A stretch of 64,000 nucleotides of DNA from Saprolegnia diclina VS20 (lineage: Eukaryota > Oomycota > Saprolegniomycetes > Saprolegniales > Saprolegniaceae), in NCBI RefSeq assembly GCF_000281045.1, contig NW_008246069.1, forward strand, positions 671,172-735,171. The letters run 5' to 3'. The position numbers and the translations under genes are program-made. Positions 42,408 to 54,158 of this stretch are shown piece by piece. Position 1 is the first letter of the stretch; each line of letters begins with the position of its first letter. The notes under the pieces were generated by a model that saw nothing but the letters and a program-made list of their open reading frames with translations, was not told the DNA's origin and searched no databases.

Positions 42408-45400
42408 CTAGGGTGCTCCGTCGTGGATCTTTTGCACGAGACGCGCGATCTCGTCCATGTGCTGGCGCTTCGCATCACGCTCCTTCTCCATCTACGAACA
42501 CTGCGGTTGAATCGTGGAGGCATCATTTCCGCACGGACCTGGAGAAGGACGACCTTCATCTCGTGCTCGGTCGACTGTAGGCGCGTTTGGTACTCGTACA
42601 AGCGCTTCTGCATGTGGTGGTGTTGATGCTTTGCGGCTTGGAGCTGATGGGCTGCGACTTTAAGCTTGGCTTCGAGGCTGCCAACCTCGCTTTTCAGCGC
42701 CTCGGCCTGCGTATTAAGCTCGGCTTGACGCGCTGTGTGCTAGTGCAACAAATAGATTTAAACCGCTCATGTCCAGAACGCACGTACGGATGTCTCAAGC
42801 TGCGCGATCTTTTCGGAGCTCCAAGCCTCTTGCTTGGTGACCGTCTTGCGGAGGTGATGGAGCTCACCCTCGAGGTACTCGAGCGCCGCCTCCTTTGTCG
42901 CGAGCTCCTCGTGAATACGATCCATGTCTTGCAGCCGCGCGGCTTCCGACTCGACTTGTCGTGCACGCGCCTCGACCTCTCTCTGGTACTCTGCCATCTC
43001 GGCCTGTGCTGCAAGGCTATCGTCAAGTGCTGCTTCTATCTCGTCGACGCGACCCCGCATGTCGTCCAATGCGACGACCAAAGCGTCCTTTTCCGGACGG
43101 GCGTCCAAAAGAAGTCGACTTTGGTCGTCCAGCATGACGTTCTTGACTTGAACGAGCGCGTTGGCGTCCCGGAGTTGTGTCTCGAGTGCTTCGATGACAT
43201 CGCCTGTCGACGCGGACCTGGACAGTGCGCTGGCTGCTGCCTCTTCGGCGGCGAGTCGCTGCGAGCGCTCATCGTCGACTTGGTGCTCGAGATGATCGAT
43301 GGTATCTTGAAGCTCGGTCATTTGCTGCTCGAACGACTCTTGCATCTTCTTTACGCGCTTGTTCATCGACTGGAGCTAATCGTCAAAAGCGTTATGACGT
43401 CGCCATTATCACAATGAGATTCGAGACACCGTACTTGGGACGAAAGAGTCGAATGGCTTGCTGAAAGGTCTGCAACACGCCCCGTTGCTGCCGAAGACTT
43501 GAGCTCCCATGCCTTGCCATCGGCCATTGCTTTCTAGGATACGTGTTTGTAAAGCAAAAATCGGTGGAGTCGGGTAGTTTGGTGCCTGCAGCGCTTGTTG
43601 TAGGTGCTTGATCTTTAAAATTGAGTCTTGCTGCTTCTGACGAAACTCGAGCTCCATTTCTTGCACCGCTATCGCCGAGTGCCGGAGCAGCATTTGCTCC
43701 TGGCGCTTCCACTCAGTCTCGCGACGCTGCCATTCTTCGCGGTGCCGAAAGGTACCAGAGTCGAGGTCGCTCGTTTTGGCCAAGACGGCATTGCGCAATT
43801 GCAGTACCTACATCTATGGTCACCAAGTATATCGTGCAACACAAAATGCCCCACTTCCTTCTCCTTGGCTGCATACTTTGCGTACACGTCTTCCAAAGAC
43901 GCAGACGTATCCTACGAATTCGATGAAAACAAGTGCATTCCCATGCAAGAGTACTGCAAGCTCGCGCCTTAACTGCTGCACGGCCATCGTGTGCTACAAC
44001 AACACGTATTCAGTCTGCACATTAGGTGCGTGTTCCTACCGCGTGCATTTTGTCTTGAAGGGCTGAGGCGTGGGTCTTTGTTGCAGCATCCAGTGTAGCC
44101 TTTGCTTCTGCCACAGCCAACTCCAAGGCAAGGTCTTTGCTCTATTCGTCCAAATGAGTGGGTTCCCGCATTCAAGTTGTGAAAACCTTGAGCGCACTGT
44201 GCTCTTGCATCCAGTAGGCCACTTGTGCTTCAGACGCGCGCAGGCTTGCTTGGCTTGTCGCCAACTGCTGCGTGACACGGTCAATGTCAGCCTGGAGTCC
44301 TTCGACAACTTCCACATGGCTCTTTTGGAGTCCTGTCATGCGTTGTGCTTGATAGTCTTCGTCAGCAGTTCGTGTCTTTTCAGCTGCTTGAAGTTGGGCT
44401 TGTACGTCTGCGACGTTGAACGTCAAAGTGGAGTTGGCTGCGGTCAGTTGTAGCACGCTATCTTCCGCTGTTTGCGCTCGGGTCGTCATGACCGCCAAAT
44501 CGCACTCGAGGGCCTCAATTTTGTCGCTGGTCAAATCCGTTTGGCTGGCACAAGCACTCGCTTCTGGCATGCACTGCGAGCCTTGGTGCACCCAACGAGC
44601 TAAACTTGGAAAAGTCTTTTTTGGAGAAGCAGGCGGTGACGGGGCGACGTCATCGTCAGCGTCTTTGGTCTGGAAACGATACCCGTGACGCGTCTCGGTC
44701 TCGACAAAGACACTGATCGGTGGAGGCCGCTTCCGCAAACTTTGGTGGTGGAGCTCGCGAAGGTTCTGCTTGGCGCGGTTGATCTCTGCATCAATTTCTG
44801 TCAAGACCGGTGGCTTTGGGAGGCTGTTGGCGACTGGCGATCGATTGCGCTCTTCGAGGCGCCGAACGCGACTTTCAAGCGCGTCGGGCTCGGAGCGCGA
44901 AGAAGCAGCGGGCGACGCTGCGTCGGCCCTTCGCAGCACGGCCTGTGCAAGCGTGTTGTAGCGGGGCATAGCCAGCGCTGCCATCTCGCGAAGCACTTCG
45001 ACGTCTTCGTCGTCGAGCACATCGAGAGCCGACATTTGCTACGAACCGGAGTCAGCCGTCACAATCAAATCGCTTTGGCCCACGTCAAGCAGAGAGATGG
45101 GGTAGGCTGTCGTCGAGCACACGGGATTCGATTGGCTCTTGCTAAACGTTTGCAGCCGGAGACTTCGCAAATTCTAGAGAGTGCTGAGGAGAGCTCCGAG
45201 GACCTTGGCATACCTGGAGGTAAAAGAGCGGTCGGAGGTCGTCAATGTGAGCGATTTGGTTGTCACGAAGATCCAGGATCTCCAGTTGAGGCAGCTTGAG
45301 AGGGTCGAGAAGACCGTCAAGAACCGTGAGCCTGGTAGGATCCATGAGATCGCGCAACATGGGTGTTGTGTACGCGTTGTAAGCGAGGGAGAGCTCCTTG

Positions 45401-45860
45401 AGAGCAGGCAGCGTTGGAATGCCCATCGTCGTTACGAGCCTGTGCTTCCATGAGACTAAAGAAGCTCAATCGCAGCAACCTGTTGGCCGAGAGATCGAGG
45501 ACAGTAAGGTGCTCGAGTCCCCGCAGCGCGGAGTATGATGGAGCCTACGCATGTCATCAATACATCCCATACACGCCATCGTACTTCGATCCAGTTGGAC
45601 GACAGCGACAGCTCGCGGAGGCTACGCTGCCATATGAGGACCTGCACTTGGATGGGAGGAGCACAGTACGCACTTGGGGAAGCGCTGCAGCCCATCCATG
45701 GTCCGGATGCAGTTGCCATGAAGGTTGAGGACCTCAACTTCATCGGGCTCCTCCGCCTAGGACGCCTTCCTTGAGCCTCGCATACTACATGTCTTCTTCG
45801 CACAGGAACGTCCTTGATGGCGAGGAGCGTTTGGTTCACGCAGCTTATCCGCGCCTCCAT
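42408..45860 (-). CDS. LRR and coiled-coil protein, centrosome/basal-body type
   Basis: Multi-exon gene starting MEARISCVNQTLLAIKDV at 45860 and ending at 42408. The N-terminal quarter is a set of SDS22-type LRRs (VEVLNLHGNCIRTMDGLQRF; LEHLTVLDLSANRL; LPQLEILDLRDNQIAHIDDL) closed by an LRR-cap-like segment (NLRSLRLQTFSKSQSNPVCS then YPISLLD). The remaining ~600 residues are long coiled coils (QTAEDSVLQLTAANSTLTF; LAAEEAAASALSRSASTGDV; EMAEYQREVEARARQVESE). This architecture is that of LRRCC1-like centriole or ciliary proteins; assignment to that family is inference. Several introns of about 40-60 nt; not all junctions were verified. Confidence 0.82.
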
Positions 45861-46356
45861 GATGATGATGCTCAAGAAAGATTAGTTTGGCCAGTTCCTT
45901 GCTGCAAATGCTCTCCGCATTGTATTACAGTGTATTGATATCCAAAGCCACATATTTCTATTCATTTTGATTTTCAAATCCAGCATTTCTTTGCCGAGTT
46001 TTGAGGCGCGCCTATCGATGCACCAAGTCGAGCGGGTACCCAAGCCAGTGCGTGCTTACGTTAAACAAGCTCGTCTCGCTTCTCGAGTAGGGCAGTCTTG
46101 CGGCAATGGGTGGTTGCTTGCGCTGTTGGTCGCGTTGAATCACCTGTCCACCCAGCAAAAATCTGATCGCATCGAGGTATCCTATTGTATTATTTTCCCT
46201 CCATTCCAAATGCATTGGCGTTTTGTATGGGCCACTCACTGAAAGGGAATAATATTTTAGAATGGAGTACCTGTAAGAATACATATCCAGAGGAATGCTT
46301 TCATAGAGGAAATGGTCCCTCACCACATTTTGCTTCCATTTTGAACTCGGGACGCC
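45861..46356. other. Divergent promoter region, LRR/coiled-coil and Snu114 genes
   Basis: About 500 bases, more A+T-rich than the flanking genes. No gene, and no TATCCGGATA element seen. Confidence 0.5.
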
Positions 46357-49300
46357 ATGAGCGAGTCGTTGTACGATGAATTTGGCAACTACATTGGCCC
46401 GGAGCTAGATGACTCCAACTCGGAGAGCGAGGAAGAGCGCGAAGAGTCCGAGCAAGAGGATGACGCTTCCGACGACGAGGCTGCCCACGGGCAGGAGGCC
46501 GACGACGATGACAACATGGGCCGTGAGCCATCCTCGGCCTTGTCGACGTACCGCGAAGAAGACCATCGGATCGTGCTGCATGAAGACAAGCAGTACTACC
46601 CGGACGCGGAAGAGGTCTTTGGCGATGCCGAGGTGCTGGTGATGGAAGAAGATGCGCAAGCGATCGAGACACCGCTCGTTGCTCCGGTCAAGGTCAAGGA
46701 GTTCTCGAGCGCCGAGCAGCCACCAAAGACGACGTACTCGAACGATTTCTTGGCAAGCTTGATGGACCACCCATCCATGGTGCGCAACGTGGCTGTTGTC
46801 GGTGACTTGCACGCAGGCAAGACCGTCCTCTTGGATTTGCTTGTCGAAGCGACGCACGAAGTTAAGTGGAAGGACCAGCAGACCGATGCGACCAAGAAAG
46901 CGATGGCCGTCGAGCTCGAGCGCCGGTATACGGACACCCGCATGGATGAGCAGGCTCGCAAGGTCAGTATCAAGTCGACGCCCGTGTCGCTCGTGCTGCC
47001 GTCCAGCAACGGCAAGTCGTTTATCATGAACATCATCGACTGCCCGGGCCACGTCAACTTTTCTGACGAGACGACGGCTGCCATGCAGGTCGCAGATGGT
47101 GCGGTGCTGGTTGTCGATGCTATCGAAGGCGTCATGATGAACGTTCGTCACTACTGCTGATTTGCCTCCTCGCTAATGTGTGTTGTCTAGACGGAGCGCA
47201 TTGTCAAGGCAGCGCTTCTTTCGAAGCTCCCTATCTTGCTCATCGTCAACAAGGTGAGACCAGGACCTATGTACCATCCAGTCGAACGATATCGCTTGTA
47301 GGTTGACCGCCTCATCATCGAGTTGAAGTTGCCGCCGGCCGACGCGTACTTCAAGCTTCTTCACACGATTGAAGAGGTCAACAAGATCATTGAGACGCAC
47401 ACGCCCTTGGGGCAGCCGGCGAAGCGCGTATCGCCGGAGCTCGGTAACGTCTGCTTTGCTTCGGCACAGCATGGCTGGCACTTTTCGCTCGAATCTTTTT
47501 CTCGGGTACGCACTTCAGCGCTTTCGTCAAGAGCTCAAATCTGCTTCTAGCTCTACAGCGAAATCCATCGCGGCGTCAACCCTACGGAACTTGCGAAGCG
47601 ACTTTGGGGCGACATGTACTACGCGCCCGCGACGCGCACCTTCAAGAAGAAAGTGGTGCGTTTCTGAACTTTGACCGATGCATTCGCTAAGCTTGCGTTA
47701 GCCGTACGAGAACGCGCCGCGCTCGTTCGTGTCGTTCATTCTGGAGCCGATCTACAAGATTTACGCTCAGGTGCGTTGCCAGCGTCACTACAAAACGACA
47801 AGGTGTTTATTCATGTCATCGTAGGTGTTGGGCGAGGACACGGCGACTCTGTCCAAGACGCTGCGGGACCTGGGGCTTCGCGTGCGTCGCGAAGACTTGC
47901 ACCTGAACCCGCGTCCGCTCCTCAAACTCGTGCTCTCGCAGTTTCTTGGGCGGTCCGCAAGCTCGTTTGTCGACATGGTGTCCCGACACGTGCCGTCGCC
48001 TCTCGAGACGGCGGCCATCAAGGTCAAGTCGCTCTACACGGGTGATATGGACTCGAAGGTGGCAGCCGCCATGCTGGCATGCGACCCCACGGGCCCGCTC
48101 ATGCTCAACATCGTCAAGCTCTACTCGTCGACGGATGGTACGACGTTCAGCGCGTTCGGTCGCGTCTACTCGGGCGCGGTGACGACCAACCAGCGCGTCA
48201 AGGTGCTCGGCGACAGCTACAGTGTCGACGACGACGAAGACATGTGTGTGCGCACTGTCGAGGCCGTCGGTATCAGCCAAGGTCGGTATAGCGTCCGCGT
48301 CAACCGCATTGTCGCTGGCAACTGGGTCCTTCTCGAGGGCGTCGACAGCAGCATCATCAACAGCGCGACGATCACTGACGCATCCGAAGACGTATTGGAA
48401 AGCGAGCGCGTGGGCATTTTCACGCCGCTGGCGCAGCGTTTCGGCACGAGCGCCGTCGTCAAGCTCGCGGTCGAGCCGCTGAACCCGTCCGAGCTCCCCA
48501 AGATGCTCGAGGGACTGCGCAAAATCAGCAAGAGCTACCCGTTGGTGACGACCAAGGTCGAAGAGTCGGGCGAGCATGTGATTCTGTGCACGGGCGAGCT
48601 TGCGGCTGACTGCATCTTGCACGACTTGCGCAAGATGTACTCGGAGATCGAGATCAAGGTCGCTGACCCTGTCACGTCTTTCTGTGAGACGGTCATTGAG
48701 ACGTCATCAGTGCAGTATGTGTTTGCACTTGTTCAACTCGTAGGATTCATGTCTTGCGATAGGTGCTTTGCCGAGACGCCCAACCAAAAGAACAAGCTCA
48801 CGATGATTGCCGAGCCCCTCGACGTCGGTCTCGCCAAGGACATTGAAGCGGGCGTTGTGAGCCTTGACGTACGACGTGTCTATGATGCTAAAGGCTGAAG
48901 GAGCACGATGTGTAGTGGCCGAAAAAAGACGTTGCCGAGTTCTTCCAGAACCAGTACCAATGGGACGTGCTCGCCGCGCGATCGGTCTGGGCGTTTGGTC
49001 CGGACGCAAAGGGCCCGAACGTACTGATCGATGACACGCTCTCGTCCGAGGTCGACAAGAAGGCGCTCAACTCGGTCAAAAACTCGATTGTGCAAGGTAC
49101 GGTAGTCTGTGTCATCATGATGGCTCACGATAATTAGGCTTCCAGTGGGGCTGCCGCGAGGGCCCTCTCTGCGACGAGCCGATCCGCAGCAGCAAGTTCA
49201 AGATCCTCCACGCATCCCTCGCAAACGAGCCCATTCACCGTGCCGGTGGCCAGCTCATTCCGACGGCTCGCCGTGTCGTGTACTCTTCGTTCTTGACGGC

Positions 49301-49849
49301 GACGCCGCGGGTACGCATCGTAGAAAGGCGTTTGGACATGCTAACACACCGCGTAGCTTTTGGAGCCGATGTACGCACTCGAGATTCAGTGCCCCGCTGA
49401 CACGGTCGCAACGTTGTACCAGGTGCTGACGCGCCGCCGTGGCCACATCACGCAAGACACGCCCAAGGCAGGGTCGCCGATGTACACGGTGCGCGGCTTC
49501 CTGCCCGTTATCGAGTCTTTTGGCTTCGAGACGGACCTCCGTGTCTTCACGCAAGGTCATGCGTTCTGCACGCAGACGTTTGACCACTGGGCGCTCGTCC
49601 CAGGTATGATGTTGCTTGCGTCGGATTGGTCGATGAACGATTTGCATGTGTTCAGGCGACCCGCTGGACGCCAACATCATTCTGCGACCTCTCGAGCCGT
49701 CGCCCGTGGATGCGCTCGCGCGCGAGTTCATGGTCAAGACCCGCCGACGCAAGGGCCTGAGCGAAGAAGTGAACGTCTCCAAGTTCTTCGACGACCCGAT
49801 GCTCCAGGAGCTTGCCAAGCACGACTTGGACGCGGACCATCTCATGTAA
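46357..49849 (+). CDS. SNU114: U5 snRNP GTPase Snu114/EFTUD2
   Basis: Predicted 1,005 residues in 11 exons: 46357-47142, 47191-47253, 47302-47505, 47551-47655, 47702-47770, 47825-48714, 48763-48868, 48916-49096, 49138-49310, 49357-49603 and 49656-49849. This EF-2-related GTPase of the U5 snRNP regulates spliceosome activation and disassembly with Brr2 and Prp8. Seen: the Snu114-specific acidic N-terminus ([20 protein letters not shown]), P-loop [24 protein letters not shown] spanning an intron, and the C-terminal domain ([32 protein letters not shown]). The EF-2 paralogue lacks the acidic leader and this C-terminus, which separates the two. An essential splicing factor fits the intron-rich genome. 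Confidence 0.95.
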
Positions 49850-50251
49850 TAAGCCGCCTCACACGACCTCGTTTTATATTCTTTTGAATCGGCGTCGTCG
49901 TTGCGGTGGCAGATGGCGACGTGCCGCTGCACGGATGCGGCAGTCTGGACCCTTCGGGAACGGCTCGGCGCCTTGGGTCATAGCCGCGTTGGCGGCAGTT
50001 GCGGTGCTGCAAAAAACAGGCGGTGACGCGACGCTTCCAGGTGCAGACCAGCCCAAGCGACCCGCGCGTGTTCTTATTCATAGTAGTAGTAGCATCGTGC
50101 GTACCCTCGCCTTCTTGGTCCCAACGGCAAGCAAGTTGCATTTGGAACCGCAACCTGGCGCGTGATTGGCCGCGCCCTTGGGATCGCGAAGGCGATTGGC
50201 TCGTTTTATTGCACTGGGCAGCCGAGATTGGCGGTCACTTTTGGATTTGCC
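49850..50251. other. Intergenic region
   Basis: About 400 bases; nothing recognised. The open frame of the next gene extends leftward to 50162 without an ATG. Confidence 0.5.
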
Positions 50252-50929
50252 ATGTGCGACGTCGAACCGCGCAAGTATGCGTACATTCCGCTGCTGCTCA
50301 ACCCGGTCTTCCCCGGCGAGCCCTCGGCCGCGTCAATCCTCCTCGAGATGCACCACCAGCTCAGCCTTGAGACCTCGCCCCGCGTCCGGAAGCGCCAGCC
50401 CTGCAAGGTCCAGGGCTGCGGCCAGATCAGCATCCGCTACGGACTCTGCTCGGGCCACGGCGGCCGCTACGTGTGCAAGATGGACGGCTGCGACAAGCTC
50501 GTCACCAAGGAAGGTGTGTGCACGGCTCATGGTGGCCGCTACTACTGCATCGTCCAAGGCTGCACCAAGCAGCGGTTGAAGAGCGGCCTCTGCTTTGCAC
50601 ACGGCGGCGTCTCGTACTGCAGCGTGCCGGGCTGCAACAAAACACGCCAGAAGCGAGGTCTTTGCAAGTCCCATGGTGGTGTCGCCTACTGCAAGATCGA
50701 AGGCTGCAGCAAAGTCAGCAATGCCAAGGGTCTCTGCCGTGACCACGGCGGTGTCACGTACTGCCGATCGCCCGGCTGCCAGAACCTCACGCAGCGCGGG
50801 GGTCTTTGCCGCAAGCACGGCGGCTTCTCGTACTGCCAGGTCCCGACGTGTAACAAGGGCTCGATCAAGGGTGGGTTCTGCCGCGCCCATGGCCACGACC
50901 ACGACGGCAACGCGACGAGCCCCCGTTGA
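50252..50929 (+). CDS. Seven-repeat Cys/His zinc-binding protein (WRKY19-like oomycete family)
   Basis: Single-exon 225-residue protein from the ATG at 50252 (MCDVEPRKYAYIPLLLNPVF). From residue ~50 it consists of seven tandem 23-24-residue units with the pattern C-x4-C-x9-C-x2-H-G-G, for example CKVQGCGQISIRYGLCSGHG and CSVPGCNKTRQKRGLCKSHG. Each unit has three cysteines and one histidine and should bind one zinc ion (inference). Similar repeat proteins in oomycetes and plants are often labelled WRKY19-like from their repeat region; no WRKY domain is present here. DNA binding is possible but unproven. The seventh unit is degenerate (CQVPTCNKGSIKGGFCRAHG) and ends in a His-rich tail. Confidence 0.88.
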   Translation: MCDVEPRKYAYIPLLLNPVFPGEPSAASILLEMHHQLSLETSPRVRKRQPCKVQGCGQISIRYGLCSGHGGRYVCKMDGCDKLVTKEGVCTAHGGRYYCIVQGCTKQRLKSGLCFAHGGVSYCSVPGCNKTRQKRGLCKSHGGVAYCKIEGCSKVSNAKGLCRDHGGVTYCRSPGCQNLTQRGGLCRKHGGFSYCQVPTCNKGSIKGGFCRAHGHDHDGNATSPR

Positions 50930-51497
50930 TGCCCCGTCAAATCTTTATCCGGCTTTGCTGGCCCCTCCGGTTGCGTGAAAATGGACTCGCGTGGTGTTAT
51001 TTTTGTAGTTTAACGTACCTTTTGAATACATAATCTGAATTGTGACGCAGGAGGCTGCCGATGGACAGACAGAGCGGGGCCAGATCGGTTCTCCGGCGCG
51101 TCGGCGGCGACCGAGCTACTCGCGTACTAGTGCGTGGATACTACTGCAAGCGCGGGAAAAAAGAAACAGAAAATTGCTTGAAGAACGCTCGATTTCCGCT
51201 GCGCGTGTAAAACAGATTATCACATAAAGCCCTGTGTGAAAAGTTTCACGTTCCCGTGATTTATCACCTGCGAACGTTGTGGTACACATGCAGCAAGGAC
51301 CAAGGAAAGACCTGGCTGCTGCTAGCTGCTGGACTCTTGCCATGCTAGGTTGTGAGCTTACGTCGGTCGTCCGCTTCCGTCGTGCCTTGCCTGCGCGCCA
51401 GAAAGGCCGCGGACGACGGACTTTTACACTATATTGGGTGGGACATGTAGAAGGTGTGCGATCTTGGGGTGCCGGTTGGCCAGAACCGGTGGCAGCG
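50930..51497. other. Intergenic region
   Basis: About 570 bases. The frame of the next gene is open back to 51279 and has in-frame ATGs there (for example MVHMQQGPRK), but that extension is not hydrophobic and looks non-coding. A CAAAT/AT-rich stretch lies at 51000-51040. Confidence 0.45.
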
Positions 51498-52720
51498 ATG
51501 ACGCAGGAGGGCTGGCCGCATGCCGTGACAGCCGCGCAGGCCGCGGGTCTCCTTGCACCGCCATTCGCGGCTCTGGTGCTTCTTCTTGTGTTACTGCGGG
51601 TCGTGTACAAGCCGCCAAACGCGTCCTTCCACCTCGACAAGCACGCCAACTACGGGTCTCTGAGTGACTTCAGCGAGACCGAGTCCGACGCGGACGACAT
51701 CATCTACGCCGGCGAGGTGGCGGGCGACTATTCTGCACCCTGGGCGACTACGTTTGACCTCGCCTTCGTCGCTGGCATGGCCGTCGGCGCTGTCATCCTC
51801 TCGATCACGACGTCCGTCGTGCAGCCGCGTCTCTTTACCGACTCGGGCTTTTGGCTTTCGCAGCTCGTCAAGATCATGTGCATGCTCGTCGTCTCGACTC
51901 TTGGCGGGGTCGTCTGTCGCTTCTTCTGCATCGTGGACGACTATGGCTACGTCATGACAACGCGCAACTCGGTTTTCAAGGTGACACGCATTGGCCATTT
52001 GGAGTGTGTATGTGAGCATGCTTAGGTCAACTACACGCGCAAGCTGCAGCATTTTGCAGCATACTTGATTCCGCTCCTTCGCCCTATCGTGCGCGCCACG
52101 GCAGCGCCGACGCTCGAGATGGCGTGGGCGTACTACTGCACGCTCGCTTGTTTCCTCCTTCTGATCAAGCCGCTGCGCGAGAGGTCGCGGCTCTGCATGC
52201 TGCAGTTCAACGCGCTCGACCGGCCCGAGGACCGTCCGCACACGTTAAAGTGGCTTATCGCGGGCAACTTGGTGCCGGGGTTTGGGCTTGTGACGCTCTT
52301 CTCCGCCGTCTTCGAGAACGTCAGCTTCCTCCTCCTCATCGTACTTATCGTGTGCATTGGCGACGGCCTCGCTGAGCCCGTGGGCATTGCGTTTGGGCGA
52401 CACAAGTACTTGACCTCGAGCTGCCTCTCACAACGGCGCTACACGCGCAGCTTTGAAGGCAGCGCTGTGGTCTTTCTCAGTACGCTCTCGCTGCCTGCCA
52501 TCATGTACGCGCGACGATGCACGACGGAGGTCTAATTTTGTGCTTTTTGAGCAGGTATACCAGTTTTGCGTCGCCCGCGCAGGTGTTTGCTACGATGGCG
52601 CTCTTGCCGCCAGTCGTGACGTACGCGGAAGCCAAGTCGCCGCACACGGTCGACACGCCGATTTTGATTGCCGTCGCCGGCACGCTTTTGCACGTGCTCA
52701 CAGAGCTGCTCGAAGTGTAG
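51498..52720 (+). CDS. Phytol/dolichol-kinase-like membrane protein (CTP-transferase type)
   Basis: Predicted 375 residues in three exons: 51498-51980, 52026-52504 and 52555-52720. A polytopic membrane protein whose C-terminal half shows the polyprenol/phytol kinase pattern: VNYTRKLQHFAAYLIPLLRP, the signature GDGLAEPVGIAFGRHKY, RSFEGSAVVFL and a late AEAKSPHTVDTPILIAVAG (the Asp-rich final motif). Such enzymes phosphorylate phytol, farnesol or dolichol with CTP or another NTP. The N-terminal part has extra helices around a cytoplasmic acidic loop (SLSDFSETESDADDIIYAGE). Substrate is not predictable. ATG at 51498 chosen because hydrophobic sequence begins just after it. Confidence 0.83.
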
Positions 52721-52776
52721 AAATAGAGACGCGGGTAGGTGAATAAGATAACTATGTCTATTGTGTCGAGGCATCG

Positions 52777-53739
52777 TCACCGCGTGAGCTGGTGTCGACA
52801 CCGGCCTTTGGTGCTGTACGCGTGGAGGCACGGCAGCTGCGGCAACGGCGTCGAGTACTCGACGAGCGTCGTATTGAGGTTGAGCCATGGGTGCGACAAG
52901 AGGGCTTTGGCCGAGGGTCGCTTGGAGGCGTCTGTGAGAAGGCAGGTCGCAACGAACGACTGCGCGTGCATGGAGAGCTGGGCGCCGGACGGAAGGCTGT
53001 ACTGCCCGAGTCGGATCATGTCTTCCATCTGCGACATAAACGGCGCTTCGAACGGAAAGTGGCCCGTGAGGAGTACAAACGTGGTGACGCCGAGCGCCCA
53101 AACGTCGACCTTGCTCGTGTACGTGGACGAAAACACCTCGGGCGCGAGGAAAGGTCCTGTGCCGTTGAGCCCCGTCATGCTCTTTCCACGACCGGTGTGC
53201 GCAATGCCAAAGTCGATGACGCGCACGTGGCCCGCGGCGTCGAGGAGGATGTTCTCGGGCTTGATGTCGCGGTGGGTGATGCCCTTCTTGTGTAGCTCGA
53301 CGAGCACGTCGACAACCTCGCGCACAATGCACCGGATCGTGTGCTCCGTGACGCTCGACTGCTCTTGGAAGACGTCAAAGACGTGACCCGCCTTGATGTA
53401 CTCGGTGACGATCGAGACGAACGCGTCGTCTTGGTACACGGCGACCAGCGACAGCATGTGCGGGTGCCCGCGCACGGACGAGAGCACTTGCAGCTCGGTC
53501 GAGAGCGCATCGACGCGGCTCGGCGTGCTCAAATACTCCGTGGCAATCCGTTTGACTGCAACGACGGTACCCATCGCTTTTGCTCTGGCGCGCACCACAA
53601 CGCACGTTTTACCCTGGCCGATCATGTCGAGGAGCTCGTAGTCGGCTGCAATGTCACTGCGCAGAATTGTGTAGAGCTCTTCGTCCGGCGGCGGCGGACT
53701 CTGTCGGCAACAACGGAAGCAAGCGAGGGCGCGGTTCAT
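52777..53739 (-). CDS. Serine/threonine protein kinase, CAMK-like
   Basis: Single-exon 320-residue kinase made almost only of the catalytic domain (about residues 35-290). Seen: VAVKRIATEY (ATP-binding lysine), THRDIKPENILLDAAG (catalytic loop), VIDFGIAHTG (metal-binding DFG), GTGPFLAPEVFSSTYTSKVD (activation loop and APE) and DASKRPSAKALLSHPWL. The N-terminus MNRALACFRCCRQSPPPPDE has three cysteines that might be palmitoylated. The glycine-rich loop reads IGQGKTCVVVRAR, lacking the usual third glycine. The CAMK assignment is from the VFxxxYTSKVDVWALG and HPWL context and is tentative. Confidence 0.93.
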   Translation of the reverse strand: MNRALACFRCCRQSPPPPDEELYTILRSDIAADYELLDMIGQGKTCVVVRARAKAMGTVVAVKRIATEYLSTPSRVDALSTELQVLSSVRGHPHMLSLVAVYQDDAFVSIVTEYIKAGHVFDVFQEQSSVTEHTIRCIVREVVDVLVELHKKGITHRDIKPENILLDAAGHVRVIDFGIAHTGRGKSMTGLNGTGPFLAPEVFSSTYTSKVDVWALGVTTFVLLTGHFPFEAPFMSQMEDMIRLGQYSLPSGAQLSMHAQSFVATCLLTDASKRPSAKALLSHPWLNLNTTLVEYSTPLPQLPCLHAYSTKGRCRHQLTR

Positions 53740-54158
53740 GGCCTACGGGAAACTGCGCCGTGTTGCGCGACGGCGGTGCCAGATGGTCGTATCCGGAAAA
53801 ACCACCGTTTCATCGGCGCCACGGCGATCGTCAGGCGCATTGGTAACGAGCCGACGAGAAGCGAGCGTTCGTCGTCGCTCACGGATGATCATACCACCGC
53901 GTCTGTGGTCAAGCGCGGCACCGTGTGTGGCATCGCGGCGTCGCAGGGAGGCCATAGAGGACTCGGAGGGATAACGGGTCCATGAAATATCCCCCGTACA
54001 GTGCTCCTGTTGCAAGCATTAGCTACGATACGGGCGAGGCATCAATGACGCTTCTAGTGTCATGAATCTTGCGTGCGACCGTGGGAGTATGTGGAGGTGC
54101 CACGTCATAGCCTCTGGCTCTGGCACTATTTTTAGCGTAAACGGGCTTCTCCTCATCG
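53740..54158. other. Divergent promoter region
   Basis: About 420 bases between the kinase (-) and the coiled-coil gene (+), with GTATCCGGAAAA at 53789-53800. Confidence 0.5.
53789..53799 (-). promoter_or_regulatory. GTATCCGGA element upstream of kinase
   Basis: Half-palindrome version of the recurring element, about 50 bases before the minus-strand kinase ATG at 53739. Confidence 0.35.

Noticed and set aside
41234..42613. 459-codon minus-strand open frame
   Set aside because: Complement of the four-LysM gene; no recognisable motif.
47816..48622. 268-codon minus-strand open frame
   Set aside because: Complement of a large Snu114 exon.
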